Shown: positions 11,369 to 31,579 of the stretch, one piece after another
Layout of the letters: every line of letters starts with the position of its first letter
Position numbering within the stretch: the first letter of the stretch is position 1
Source of the DNA: Priapulus caudatus
Lineage: Eukaryota; Priapulida; Priapulimorpha; Priapulimorphida; Priapulidae
DNA length: 64,000 nucleotides
Direction of reading: 5' to 3'
Assembly (NCBI RefSeq): GCF_000485595.1
Contig: NW_014577427.1
Location: 166,896-230,895, forward strand
Notes under the pieces: generated by a model
The model's input: only the letters and a program-made list of their open reading frames with translations
Databases searched by the model: none
Told to the model about the DNA's origin: nothing
Program-made: the position numbers and the translations under genes

Positions 11369-14300
11369 GTTATGCATGGTTACAAAATAAGTAAAGGGAA
11401 TGTTTGGCTACAGTTATCCACCCTACGTCTCGCTAGGTCGTACATTAAAAAAGGCGCACATGTTAGCATGTGTGTAAACGAAAGGTGCCTTCGAGGAAAG
11501 GAAAACACGTTAATGAGTTTGCGCACTTTCTATATATATTATATAGACGGTATAACTATAACTATAATATAACTATATATAAACGGCAGTAGGCCTATAT
11601 TAGATTAACTACAACAATGAGCTCAAATGTCTAATTAACACTATGGTGCATTTTAACTACTAAAAATGCACAGCTCCCAAATCATAACAAAGAGTTCGTC
11701 ACAACACGAGTGTCTTGTCTCGAACGCTTGTCTATCCTCTATCAAAATCGCCATTATTTGTGTCCATGTCAACATAAAAGTAGTTATCCTTTTGCAACAT
11801 ATTAAGCTATTGAACAGATAAATTGAAAAAGAATACGGTACGGTTTCCTTGCTTTTGCTGGATATTATCATGCAAGGAATGCAAGGTATACACCAACATA
11901 GTTTCAAGCGTTATTTGCAAAATAGAATTCTGAGTTATAACATTTTCCAGTTTCCTACTCATGGCGTAAATGGGTATGAGGAATGGGTAAAATATTTTGT
12001 TATTATATTGTCGCAGATTTATTGACAATCACACGCACACACACAGACGCACACACGCACACACACACGCGCGCACGCACGCGCGCACACTGGCACGGAC
12101 ACGCGAACGAGCACACACGCACGCACGCACGCACACACGCACGCACGCACACTTCACACACCACGCAGCGCCACACACATACACGACTGCACGCAACCAG
12201 CCAGCACACACACTCACAACACACAAGAGCACCACACACGGGTCAGGCTGGCGCACGCAGACGGCACGCAATCCAACGCATCCATACACACACAACACAC
12301 ATGCACGCGAGCCGAGAGTCAACGCGACGCAGCAGCACGCACGCACGCCACGCACATATATATATAACTATATATATAGTTATACTGCCACCAATTACTT
12401 TTCGGATGCAAACACACTATAAACTGGAATACGTACGTGAGTAGGGACCGCACATGCTAACATACGGCTCGGTGCGCTTACGCTGGATTATACGCGAGTG
12501 CTGAATGACCGATTCCACGTAAAACATGAACGGCACGCACGAACGCACGGCAACGCAGGTAGCCTACGTACCATCACGCCACTTCGGCAGCTGCAATTGC
12601 TACTGCAATACAGTAGGCAATGTGTGTTTATCTATGGTCGGCGAACATTTACTCGTCCACTCGGATGCCGTGCCGTTCGATGCGGTCCGTCGATCCTTCC
12701 TCAGGTAAGACCATCGTCGGCGGTTTAGCTGGAGCTACGCTGCGGGCGCGCGTGCTTGTCATGCACACACCTGCGAGTAAACGCACGAAACCGCGGCCGT
12801 TATCTAGGCAGAGCAAACTCCTCTCACTCTCTCTTCTGTCACTGCGTCTGTTTTTCGACGCAGCCACGTCAAAGGCGTATGCGGCAGGTCATACACGCCA
12901 CAAACGGTCGCTACGCATACGCGCGCGCGAGCGACATCTGGCTCTCAACGAGTACTAGCTCGCCGCGTACAACACTCAGCAAGCCTCCGTGCTGGTGTTG
13001 TCGCAGGTAGCGAGCCGAGCACACCACCGTGACAGAAGCAGGTATGAGGCAGGCAGGTAGGTAGCGCCGCGCGACGAAACGGCAGGCGATCGATCGGCTC
13101 GGGCAGACTCACTCGCGCTCAAATGCGCCGAGCTAATCAAATATCGCCCCCGTATCATTATCGCCTGCATTACGTCTGGCAAGGGCACCTAGCGGCGCTA
13201 TTAGAAGTTCACAGAGAACGACCTCTAGCCGTACGAGTTTGCGCGTGTTGTTAATGTATTCAATGTGCAAGCTCTGTCGCGGTTATTTCGTGTGGAAGCA
13301 TGCATATTCCTGTGGGCATATTGTACGACGGCTCGCTAACGTGTTCGATCACTGATCTCTACTAATACTAAATAGTTAGTATAGTAAGATCATGTTCGGA
13401 TGACCGCAGCACGTTGTAACACATAGAAGAAAGGTCGCTCAGCCGTGGTTTTCGTCTACTGAATTTTTCTATTCCATCAGCACAGCAGTATAGTTGAGTG
13501 TAGTTCATACAGGAACTGCATGTGCACTACAAGAGTATCTGTAATTCGAATAGAAAATTTTCGTACGAATGTAATTCGGCAAATTAGTTTATGCGTTATG
13601 TCCACTTTTATGTTAAACCCATATAAAACGTTCATTATTCGGCGATTTTGCAAACGAATATGATTTGGAATCCGGCATATCGTAATTATTTGTTCGAGAT
13701 GTGACCAGTATAATGAATTCTAAAAGGCAATAATGTATACGTCAAAGCAGCGTTATTCGAATATGAGGTAATCGTCCATGAAGGTTTCGGCCCGAACAAC
13801 CTGTACGCGCTAATTTTTACTTTCGTTTCGTACACTATATACGTAAACATTGGCAGAAGTGCTACCGGTATTGCTAGTTCGATGTGTTCGGTGTCTGCAT
13901 TCTGGCAGGTGTGATTCCCCGCCGATTTTGATTTATGGGCGTAGCACTCAGCATTATATTGAACTGTTTCACCCATCCGCCGCGCCCGTCGATGAAATCG
14001 ATCGATAGCGGCTGCTTTGTATATAATTATATATAAATTAATATATATATATATATGATATATATATATATAATATAGTATATCATATAATATATAATTA
14101 TATATATATTATTATGTGTGTGTGGGCGATAGGGGTGCGTGCGTTCCGTGCCCGTTCGTGGGCGTGCGTGTGTGAAACAACATAATAGATGCTAGTAGAA
14201 GCCGCGGCATTGCCGCATTACGTTACCATACACTTGCTGGCGGCCACCTACTACCAAAACTTAATTCATTACTCGGCCCACACGCCACTTTACGTCGTTT

Positions 14301-15401
14301 CGACTTCATTGCAAGGAGTCAATTACGCTCTCTAACAGCGCACGCCCGGGTCACGCCCATACACACTCACACACGTCATACACAGCAGCTCTAACGCGTG
14401 GCTACGCCACAACAGAACGCCGCAATTTGGGCTTGGAACGATGAAATAAACACAAGATAAGCCCCAACACAAGCCGCAGACAACCGGCAGAACGAAGCGC
14501 GGGAAGCGGACAGTGTCCCTAGCGATGATAAGCATTCCATGCATGGCAAGCTGATTAGGTAGCACGAGATCACGTTGCTTGGAGAACGGACGCAGGTATC
14601 GAGGAGAGCAAACACACAGCGGCAAACGTATTTACGTGGTGGCATAAATATTGTAGCTTTTATTTGGTGATAGCTTTCAAGGTTATCGTGGAATCGTGGC
14701 AGCGTGAAGAGTCTTGTTAGTTATAGTCTCCATATCAGATAGGCCCGGTAAAGCTCGGCAGACTTCGAATTTGACTAGAGCTTTATATATTATATATTAT
14801 TAGTAATTGACACATTCCAGTTACTTACATCCTAAGGTACGTCAGATTTGGAACTCCGCCTGGCATGTCTCTCGATGATCTGCCCTCTCTCGTCTCTCTT
14901 TCCGTTCTCTCTCACTCGATTACTCTCCTAATAATTTCATATCGCTATTACGTCCATATATGGATAGCTATTTCAAAGGCAGGTGCGACGCTTTCTTTAT
15001 GATCCCGACGGGTTGTCACAAGCTTGGCTTATTCTAGTCATAACGCATTAAAAGGCTCACAATGGCGCATCCAAACGCTAATTTCTCCTACTTAGGCAGC
15101 AAATACTCGTGTCATGCATAATCCACTACCTTATGACAAAATAAAACTCTAGTTGCTCCCATTTCAACTGGCCTGCGTTTGCTTTAAAACCCAACAAAGA
15201 CAGAGGTGAGAAACTGGCATTCTGGCGCAAACAGCCGACTGTTTCCCAAAAAAATAGACCTCGAAGTGGTGACGTACGTCAGCATGTTTTTATCTTTGCC
15301 GCGCGCGTACCGCTGTACGCGCAACGCTGGGCACGTTGGGCTTGAGATTGGGGAAACTGTCAAACGAACATCGGAGAAGTTTCAACATACAATTGAGGTA
15401 T
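11369..15401 (+). repeat. 6.44-kb tandem unit, copy 2, truncated at N gap
   Basis: Homologous to 4929 onward in the same order. Its CA tract is interrupted by a copy-specific block near 12090-12110. It includes the left half of the MITE from about 15048. The sequence then stops at the gap, inside the MITE. Scattered single-base indels relative to copy 1 destroy most frames. Confidence 0.85.
15048..15401. mobile_element. MITE, left part, cut by gap
   Basis: Starts ATTAAAAGGCTCACAATGG and follows the element at 8492-9002 through its left arm and middle. The right arm would lie inside the assembly gap. Confidence 0.8.
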
Positions 15402-15426
15402 NNNNNNNNNNNNNNNNNNNNNNNNN
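15402..15426. other. Assembly gap, 25 N
   Basis: A run of exactly 25 N. It joins a MITE interior (about position 3,900 of the repeat unit) to the CA microsatellite near the start of another unit, so the true distance is unknown. Confidence 0.99.
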
Positions 15427-18400
15427 AGAGATACGCAGCACGCACGCACGCACGCACCACATGCATTGCACGCACGCACCCACGCAACGCACGAACGACG
15501 AACGACGCACGCACAAACCTCACAACCACGCACGTGTCCGCACGCACTACTCACTCACGCACACGCACCGACGGGCACTACACGCACGCACTGCACTCTC
15601 CTACGCATTCCATGCACACACACACACACCACGCCGCACTTGCACGCGACTGCATGTCTATGCTAACGCATACGTCACGCACGCGAACGCACGGTCACGC
15701 TGCGCACGTCAGTATCAACACGTCGTACGCACGCACACACATACAGCACGCACGCACACTCACCCACCCACAGCACGCCGCACGCACGCACTCCTACGCA
15801 TCGATGCACACACACACACACACACCACGCACGCCCGACGCAGCGCACGCAACGACCACGCACATATATATTATCTATACTATAATATTATACTTGCCAC
15901 AATTCTTTCCGATGCAAACACATATAAATGAATACTACTGATAGGGACCCAATGCCACAACGCTCGGTGCTTCTTACCGCTGATGTATACGCGATGCTGA
16001 ATGACCGACTCTCAACGCTAAACATGAACGACGCACGAACGCACGCCACGTCCTACGTCATCACGTCCCACTGTCGGACTTGGCATTTGCTATGCATACA
16101 GTCAGCAATTCTTGTTATCCTATTGTCGGCGAACCTTACTCGTCCACGTCGGAATGCGTCGTCGGAATGCGGTCGCGTCCATCCTTCCTCTCAGTGAGCC
16201 ATCGTCGGCGGTTTAACGTTTGGACATCGCTGCGGCGCGCGTGCGTTGTCATGCACACAGCCTCTAGTAAACGCACGAAACGGCGCCGGTTTTAAAGGAG
16301 CAACCCCTCTCCCTCTCTTCACTTCCGCTTGTGTTTTCGACGCAAGCGACGTAAGACGTATGCCGCAGGTCATACACGCACACGCCTCGTACGCATCACG
16401 CGGGCGCGAGCGACATCTGGCTCCAAAACGCAGTACTACTACTAAGCTCACCGGTTACCACACTCAGCAACCTCCTAGCTGGTTTTCGCAGGTAGCGAGC
16501 GAGCACACCACGCGACAGAACGCAGGTATGTAGGCAGGCAGGTAGGTTAGCGCGCGGGACGACGGCAGCGGATCGATCCGCCGTCCGACAGACTCACTCG
16601 CGCTCAAATGCGCCGAGCTAATCATTGCCGTATCATTATCAGCCTGCCATTCGACGTCTGCGGCAACCTAGGGCGCGATTAGAATTCACGCACTCTACCT
16701 TCGATTTGCGCGCTGTTGTAATTCACTAGCTGAAACCGCGCTGCGCGGGGGGGGGCTTTAGTGACTCGTGATGCATGTGTTTACAGTACAGTAATGTTAT
16801 GTGTAAGGTGTTTATATGGAAGTTTAGTTGTTGCAATGTTTAAATTGTTCTTTATGGTTAGATGTAATAAATCACATGTACAAATCATGCTTACACGTAA
16901 CACATTACATTTGTTTGGCAAGTACAACAGTGCATAATACACACAGCCACCACAGGAATGTTTTATTGTATGCTTTGTTAACGTACTGGTTGATGATATC
17001 GGACTCCACAGTTAGAATAATAGATTAGATGTGAATGGGCTGGTAGGTCAGGCGACTGTTAACCACCTGGCAATCCTCATAACTTGATTAACATGATTAA
17101 CTGTACACTCTCATATGGGAAAACATGCCAAAATAGCTACTGATATTTAACTTCAATTATTATCATGGTTCTTCTATACTCATTATTGGGCTTAAAAAAT
17201 GCTCAGACACACACATAACCAGAACAAACGAAAACAAAAGCGCCCCCTACTTTTCAGGCATCTACCTTTTTTCTTCGTTTTTTTTCCTTTTTTAAGACCG
17301 GAACAAACGGTTTCAACGCGAGTATAAGTTTACGCCCGTCCGTGTACTCATGCGATCTCCTCTTATTTGGCGCTATTTGGAATCCAACTGACGGAGCCTT
17401 TGATTAATAACATACAACATTCCCAAATTATAGTAAGATTCAATGCAAGCTCTTATGCGTTATTTTCGGATGAATGCATGCATATTCTGTGCATTATTAC
17501 GAGCGCTCGCTACGCCTGGTTCGGAATCACCTGATTCTACTATATCTAAGTAGTTAGTTAGTAGAGTCAGTGGTTCGGATTAGACCGAGCACCTGTTGTA
17601 AACCAATAGAACGAAGTCGCTCCGCCGTGGTTTCTGTCTACTGAATTTTTCTTATTCCTCCACAGCATATAGTTGAGTGTGTGATTAATACGGAATGCAG
17701 TGTGCACTACAAGAGTAGTACTGTATTCGCAGTAGGAAATTTTCGTACGATGTAAGCTTCGCAATTACGGATATCATGTGGATGAGCGAGAATCATGTAC
17801 ACGGACTTAATGATCTTAGCGTTATGTCACTTTTATGGTTTTAACCCATATAAACGTTCATTAATTCGCGTACTTTTGCAAACGAAAAATTTGAAAACTA
17901 AATATATTGCAATCCGCATAATCTGTAAATTATTTGTTTCGAGATACTACATAATAATTAATGTCTGAAGAAGGCAATAATCTACCGTCAAAAGTATATC
18001 GGCGTTTTCGAATAGAGTATCGGTGCCATGAGAGTTTCGGCCGAACAACGCTTACGCGCTTAATTTTTACTTCGGTTCGTGTACAACTATTATACTAAAC
18101 ATCGCAGAATGCTACTGGGCTATTTGCTAGTTCGTGTGGCCGGGTGTCGCTCTGGCGTCGGGCGGTGTGAATTCCCCGTTTTGAGCTTTTATACGTACTA
18201 GCATCGCATTATTGAACTGGTGATCCCGCACTCCCCGCGCCGTCGATGAAATCGAGTCGATAGGCGGTGCTTTGTATTATATATTATATATAGTATAGTA
18301 TATATATATATATATATTATATATATTATATATATATATAGTATATGTAATCTTTATATATATATGTGTGTGTTTGTGGGGAGAGGGGGGGGAGTGCGTT

Positions 18401-21400
18401 CGTGCGTTCGTGCGTGCGTTGTGTGGGTGTAACAAACATTAATAGATGCTACTAATTGGAGCGCGGGCATTGCCGCTATAGGTTACCATACAAGCTTGCT
18501 CGGCCACGTTACTACCAAACGTTTAATTCGTTTACTCGCGCCACAGCACTTACGCGTCGACTTCATGTCGCGGAGTCATTACGCCTTCCTAACACGACCA
18601 CGGCGCCCCGGGGTGCACGCCCATACACACTCACACACCATTACACAGCAGCTCTTACGCGTGGCTGACGACAACAGAACGCCACAGCATTGGATCGAAC
18701 GGATGGAAAATAAACACAAGATAGGGAGCTCAACAGCAGCGCGAGACACGCGCAGAACGAACGCGGGAGCTGGACAGTGTCCGTGCGATGGAAAGCATTT
18801 CCATGCATGCACTGATTCAGTAGCACGGGAGATCACGTTGCTGGCAAGAAACGGACGCGTATCGAGGAGAGCAACACAACGATATTTACGTGCATCAATA
18901 TTGTACTTTTATTTGGGTGATAGCTTCAGGTTATCGTGGAATCGTGGCAGCGTAAAGTCTGTTAGTTATAGTCTCCATATCAGATAGAAGCCGGTACAGA
19001 CGTCGCAGATTCGAATGTTGAACCTAGGACTTTATAATTATATATATATGATAGTACGTTGGACACATAGAAAATATAACATGACATACTACTCCTAAGT
19101 TACGTCCAGATGGGAAACCGGCGCTGCTGTCTCTCGTGATCTGGCCCTCTCATCGGTCTCTCCTTTCCGTTTCTCATCTCACTCGGACTTACTCTCTATA
19201 ATTTCTATCTCTATACTTCCATATATGGATTACTATTTCAAAGGCAGGGTCGACCGCTTCATTGATCCGACGGTTGTCACCAGCTGCTTATTCTAGCCAA
19301 TAACACGCATAACGTCTTTCTTTTTAACTGCAGGGTGCGCGGCGGGGTCTACGCGCGGCTTCATTACCGCACGCCTCCCACGCCAGTTAGCTTACGATAA
19401 TCTAGTTAAAAATGGGAAAACATTTCCAAAACGATGACAGATGAATATCATCGCGATGGAACGATGAAATGACATCTGTAGTGATTATTCTTAATGAACA
19501 GAGAATAGAACTCGGAGCAGTGTTCCGCAAATTAGAGACCTCTGCGCACGTTAAATCAAATACTCGAACATTTTTCCCGATTGATTGAATTCCAAGACTA
19601 ATTTTTCAAGTACCTACTGCTATTTCCGGCGTCCTGCTTAATTCGCATCGTTTTTCATACTTGAGTATATAGATGAAAAAATCACCCTAAACATAGCGTG
19701 ATTACCAACAGTCAAGTAAGGGGTAATAACGTATGATAATGATAACTATTAGTGTATCGGTATTCACAGAAAGCAAACTACATCGCTCGATAGGTAAGGT
19801 TCGAAATTAACACCTAAATTTATATTATCTTCTCCATGACGTCACTTTGCTTCGCGCGTCGCAAGGTCTCTCGAAAGAGCCGCAGCGCGGCCGGCCTGCA
19901 ACGCCGATCGTCGGCGACCGCACGTCGCCGCACGGGGGCGCTTAGCCGCGCTATCTCTATCACGGCGGAAAATGATCGGGTCGGCAGGATTGGTGACTTC
20001 AGCTGCAAGCCGGAAAAGGCCGGTGCGGGTACGTACCCGACCGGTGCGCGTCTTCGGGGAGTTTTGAGCGTGTGCAGGCGCGGACGACCGCGCGATGGCC
20101 TGAACTGCGACCTTAAGAGAACGGCGATTGCGCGTCTTGCCTTCTGCGCTATCGTTCTCTTGGTCTTGCCGCCATTCGCGTTATGCGGGGCCATCGCGTA
20201 AAAGACGAGCCACGCCGTTTTGATTCGGTCGCCACAGCGTCGCGCCAATCGTCTCGCCGATGCCACCTAGCGACCGCGCATTATCGCGAGATGTCGGCGA
20301 GATGAGAGAGTTCTCGTCGAATCCGAATCGAGCGTGGACGGACAGCGCGCGCCGCTAGGTGGCGCGGGGCGTGTTCGCCAGCCGGGAGGTTGCGGTCAAA
20401 CAAGCAAGCAGCGTTGTCGATGACCGTCGCGTCACGCGAGGTTGAGACCTATCGCGGGTTTACTCCGAGAAGAAGTCTACGGTCGTAGGAGAGTCGGCTG
20501 CTCTTCGCTTGCGCTGAGTCGACTTGTCGGCGCAGTTGAGTTGCCTTGCCACAATTTCTCCCAATCGCTTTTGACGCCTAATGCTTTCTTGAAGACAAGG
20601 TAAAAAACAGTGATCCGGTTGAGCTTTGTTTTGTTTTGATTTCCACTCACGATCAGTGAATTGAAGGTATTCTTTTAGCAGCGTGTCGAAATTTGAATTA
20701 TCTTTGTCTACTTTTCAATCTAATTAGTGATTTATTGCGTATATACTAAACGTTTCGATCAAGTCCGCTTTCTCCATCATGTATGCTATAGACAAGAGCA
20801 TTCAGACCAGATTGTAAAACGCCAAATAATATTATATTTTATACATTATCATCATCATCATATCATTTGTGTATTATCGTTTCCCCTCCTCACATGCTCG
20901 ATAAGAAAACTTTTTGTCATAAATGTTAGATAGCTCTACGGGCCGACAGAATTTCACCTTCGCTGACCTCTACACACTCGTACAAATACAAAGACATGGA
21001 TTACGTCAGCTACAGACTTGGGCAGGTAGCAGAATGTCACCTTCTTGTTGCTTCTTCTGGCTAGTGGGGAGTGAGGTGGCCTCGGCGAAGAGCTCCCACA
21101 TCTCTCTCGGTTTGAAGCACGGGTGACGTTGTTTCATCGCGTGCACTCCACGGTAATCTCGTGCGCACACCGTTACATATAGTATCAGGATTGGCATAAT
21201 CTAGACTATATCTTAGACTCTATGTAGTGACACTCTGATAGTAACCACATAATTAGAGACCGCCGGCGGTCTGCGTGCACGTCAAGTGTCACGCGCCGTT
21301 TCTCCCTGCATGCAAACTGGCTATTTTATTAACTGTACACGTGCCGAAGGCCAGATGCGTGACGCATACAGGAGAATGGGGCTCGTACACAAAGTGTTGG

Positions 21401-21735
21401 CCTTAGTGGATCAGGTCTATATATACGGTATTATAAGAAGGTATGCCGAAGTAGGTTTTCAGAGCATATGATGTTTCAAAAATAGGACACCTGCATGATG
21501 TGCAATTGACCTCGCCAGCCTTGCTATGGGCTACGTTGCTCCGTATTCTACTTGCACGCGCGAGATTATAAGCGATTGCGAGGCGTTTCCCAATAAAATA
21601 TAATGCTAATAAATACGATATAATATTTACTAAAATCTCGTACTCTCTTTCGGCCTATTATTGCGTAATTCCGTAATCTGTGCAAATGCTCCTCTGCGGA
21701 ACACATCGATGTACACCGCAGCGCAGCGCTGCTGC
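15427..21735 (+). repeat. 6.44-kb tandem unit, copy 3, partial
   Basis: Begins inside the CA/CGCA tract and follows the unit to its end. It differs from copy 1 by a ~715-bp insertion (16725-17440), a ~50-bp insertion near 17765, absence of the MITE near 19310, and numerous small indels. The final bases near 21720 match the unit end at about 11345-11365 and then change into a GT-rich tract. Confidence 0.8.
16725..17440. other. ~715-bp insertion specific to unit 3
   Basis: Units 1 and 2 run directly from a GTTGTAATT-like block into ATTCAATGCAAGC. Unit 3 carries ~715 extra bases between these points. The insert starts near a G-run (16747-16756). Its edges show a possible ATTCA duplication, but no terminal inverted repeats. 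No protein is recognised in it. Confidence 0.6.
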
Positions 21736-21922
21736 ACCGCGCCGTGTGGGGTTGTGTGTGTGTGTTGTGGTGTGAAGGGGGTGTGTGCTGGTTGTGTGTG
21801 TGTGTGTGTCGTCGTGTGTTGTGGGTGGTGTGGTGTTGTTGGTGTGTGTGTGTGTGTGTAGTGTGTGGGGTGTTGTGTGCGTGTGTGTGGTGTGTGGTGT
21901 GGGGGGGGGTGTGTGTTGTGCG

Positions 21923-21955
<33 letters not shown>

Positions 21956-22045
21956 CGTGCGTGTGTGCGTGCGTGCGTGCGTGTGTGCTCGTTCGCGTGT
22001 CCGTGCCAGTGTGCGCGCGTGCGTGCGTGAGTTTGTGTAGCATAA
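21736..22045. repeat. GT-rich tract holding an inverted unit fragment
   Basis: Degenerate (GT)n and (GTGC)n. The part at about 21955-22030 is the exact reverse complement of a block specific to unit 2 near 12065-12140. It includes the reverse complement of the motif CTGGCACGGACACGCGAACG. Confidence 0.8.
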
Positions 22046-22177
22046 GCGATCGTGCTGAACTATAGTCATACAATTGCAAAAGGTCATTCTGCCATACACA
22101 GCAGTTATACCATAGATAACAATGTTAATCTTGTTGCTCTTGTTGCCCTTATTAGATCCCAATAGTTGATATTCCTA

Positions 22178-29069
<6,892 letters not shown>

Positions 29070-29368
29070 TTTAATAATGCCGTTATTAAATATTAGCTCA
29101 TTTATGAACTTTAAAGTCTAATATTATCCTCGTTAACTGGGCGTTTTAATTAGAGTTTTTGATTAGCATCATCAAATGAGCTTCCTGCGTGCTGTGTTTC
29201 GTTGAGTGCATCCGAGAGTATTTCTTGTAGTTATCAAACTAGCTGCTCCTCTTCGTTTATTCTTGCACGATATGTAGACTTTTCCTCGAAGTCAACGCCC
29301 CTAAAGGGCGGGATATGCTATAGCACGAACGTTGCTGCCCTATGATTTCTTATTATATATATATTTAT

Positions 29369-29479
29369 GATTTCTTTAGAGGAACTTGCCTATTTTCTTA
29401 CAGGAGCGCGCTGTAGCGATGGGTTACATCGCTACAGCGCGTTCCTGTAAGAAAATAGGCAAGTTCCTCTAAAGAAATC
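29369..29479. repeat. Near-perfect 111-bp palindrome
   Basis: Two 53-base arms with one mismatch are separated by a five-base loop (29422-29426). The arm starts GATTTCTTTAGAGGAACTTG. It lies 300 bases upstream of the receptor start codon. It resembles a fold-back MITE and would form a very stable stem if transcribed. Confidence 0.9.
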
Positions 29480-30004
29480 AGTTTATAATTTACTTCATTG
29501 CCACCTTTGTCGTACCATTGCGTAACGTTAATAGCTTCTTCATAGCGAATAAATTAGCAATATAAAAAGCTCAATGAAACTTCAGGGATGAACAGTGATT
29601 AAGTAATTAAAATTCGCGTTTGCTTTAGAATAGAACTCGATTCTCATCGCCTTTTGCGCCATCATTCACCTGACGGGAAATGGCACGAGTCAACCGTAAA
29701 CGGTCGACATTTCAATTATCCGCTATGTATATAACGCCTGTATTTTTCTATTAAGTACAGAGAGAATACACACGTGTTACTTCTCGCGGTTGCTGAACTG
29801 GTCGCTAGCGGGTGGCAGCTGTAGTTACTTATCCCAGTCTCGACCGATGCAGTAACACAGTCAAAGCACAATATCGCACGCCACATTGCGACAACGTGCT
29901 CGAACGGAGCAAGCAATCCTCGGTACACGCACGGCCATAGTGGAGACGAATGAACGCGAATCGAAATCTGGTTCATATCCTGAAATCACAACCACTTGAT
30001 GTTT

Positions 30005-30300
30005 ATACCCACACACGCACTCACGCGCGCACACACGCGCACACACACACGCTCATACATACACGCACGTACACACACTCACACACGCGCGCGTGCGCAC
30101 ACACATATACGCACACACGCACACGTACACCTACACGGACAAACACGTGCACGCATACACACACGCGCGCGCACACGTACACGCGCACACGCACATAAAT
30201 ACGTACACGCGCACACGCACATAAATACGTACACGCGCACACGCACATAAATGCGTACACCTACACGGACACACGCGCGCACATGCTCTCACGCACAGTC
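30005..30300. repeat. CA/CGCA microsatellite
   Basis: Degenerate (CA)n and (CGCA)n, with a short internal repeat of ACGCACATAAATACGTACAC around 30188-30250. Confidence 0.9.
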
Positions 30301-30486
30301 TTCGACGCAAGAATACCGTCTATACCTGCGCCGAAGCCACGGTTTGTTGTCAGCCGCGCGCGCACGACTTATATCTAATGATGTGACACCACCGATCCGG
30401 TCAACACCTGCCCTGCTGAGCAAACACCAGCGGTAATTGTCTCAACAAAGAAGGTCCAGAAAACGCAATGCGTACCCACAGGCACT

Positions 30487-30865
30487 TGGAGCGTTTCAAT
30501 AAAATATAATGCTAAATCAATACGAAATCTATTTACTACCAAAGTCTTAATGTTTCTATACTCTCTTTCACCTATTATTGCCGACAATTTCCTGTAAATG
30601 CCGTCCATCCGTCCGTAAATGCCGTCCGTAAAAGGCAAACACTGCCGCCATTGCTACCGCTGCACACTGACATATAAATATAATTATAGTTATATATTTA
30701 TTATATTTATATAAAAATTATTTATATTTATTATATTTATTTATATACTTACTATATATTTATATGTCAGTGTGCAGCGGCAGCAATGGCGGCAGCCAGT
30801 GTTTGTTGTAGATGACTGAGCATTTGGACGGCATTTACAGGAAATTGTCCGCAATAATGCAATAA
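30487..30865. mobile_element. Inverted-repeat element related to the 6.44-kb unit
   Basis: Arms at about 30567-30680 and 30748-30865 are inverted copies sharing CCGCTGCACACTGACATATA and ATTTCCTGTAAATGCCGTCC, around an AT-rich core. The left flank (30487-30605) matches the end of the tandem unit near 11217-11330 and 21585-21690. So a piece of this repeat is dispersed outside the array. Confidence 0.75.
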
Positions 30866-30888
30866 TATATATATATATATATATATAT

Positions 30889-30932
30889 CAAGAGCTAATA
30901 ATACCTCTTAATAAGCGGTATTATTACTCTTG
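30889..30932. repeat. Short hairpin with CAAGAG ends
   Basis: CAAGAGCTAATAATACC pairs with GGTATTATTACTCTTG across an 11-base loop. The ends match those of the hairpin at 44452-44499. Confidence 0.75.
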
Positions 30933-31057
30933 TATATATGTGTGTGTGTGCCGCAGCGCGCGCAGCGCGTGTGCGCGTGTGTTGGTGTGTGTGTGTGTGG
31001 GTTTGTGTGTGTGTGTGTGTGTATGTGTTGTGTGTGGTGACTGTGGTGTGTGTGGTG

Positions 31058-31548
31058 CAGGCCCGTAGCCAGCTTCTATTGGGGGGGGGGTCGTTTTTTC
31101 AATGTTGGAATTTCTCGCAGGGCGTGCGTAAAGGATTGTACCAGGGGGGGGTCTAACCGTAACGCCAAAGTTGCGAGCACCGCGAAGGGGGGTCTGGGTC
31201 TTTAATTTTTTTAATTAGACCCTCAGATGCGTTTCTGCGACGAAGCAAGGGGGGTCCGGACTCCCTGGACCCCCATCCTGTAACGCTCCTGCTCGGCGCG
31301 AAGCGACCAGGCGAGGACCAAGCCACCGAGGCGGGGAGGTGTAGGAGGGGGTGTTCACTGTTCACCGCTCCCCGCACGACAAGTGGAGATTTTGCAATTA
31401 CTTAGCCTAAAATGGAGCGAAACTGAGTAAACTTCTTGCAAAATTTTAAACTTTTTTTTTTTTTGCCTTGTGGGCGTGGGGGTGGGGGTGGGGGACGGGC
31501 GTCGGGGGGGGTCGGTTCGAACCCCCGAACCCCCCCTGGATACGGGCC

Positions 31549-31550
<2 letters not shown>
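31058..31550. mobile_element. ~490-bp MITE inserted in a GT microsatellite
   Basis: The terminal inverted repeat is CAGGCCCGTAGCCAG on the left and the complement of CTGGATACGGGCCTG on the right. The interior has G-run and C-run blocks and no protein. Both flanks are GT repeat, so an 8-base target duplication is possible but cannot be proved. Confidence 0.8.
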
Positions 31551-31579
<29 letters not shown>

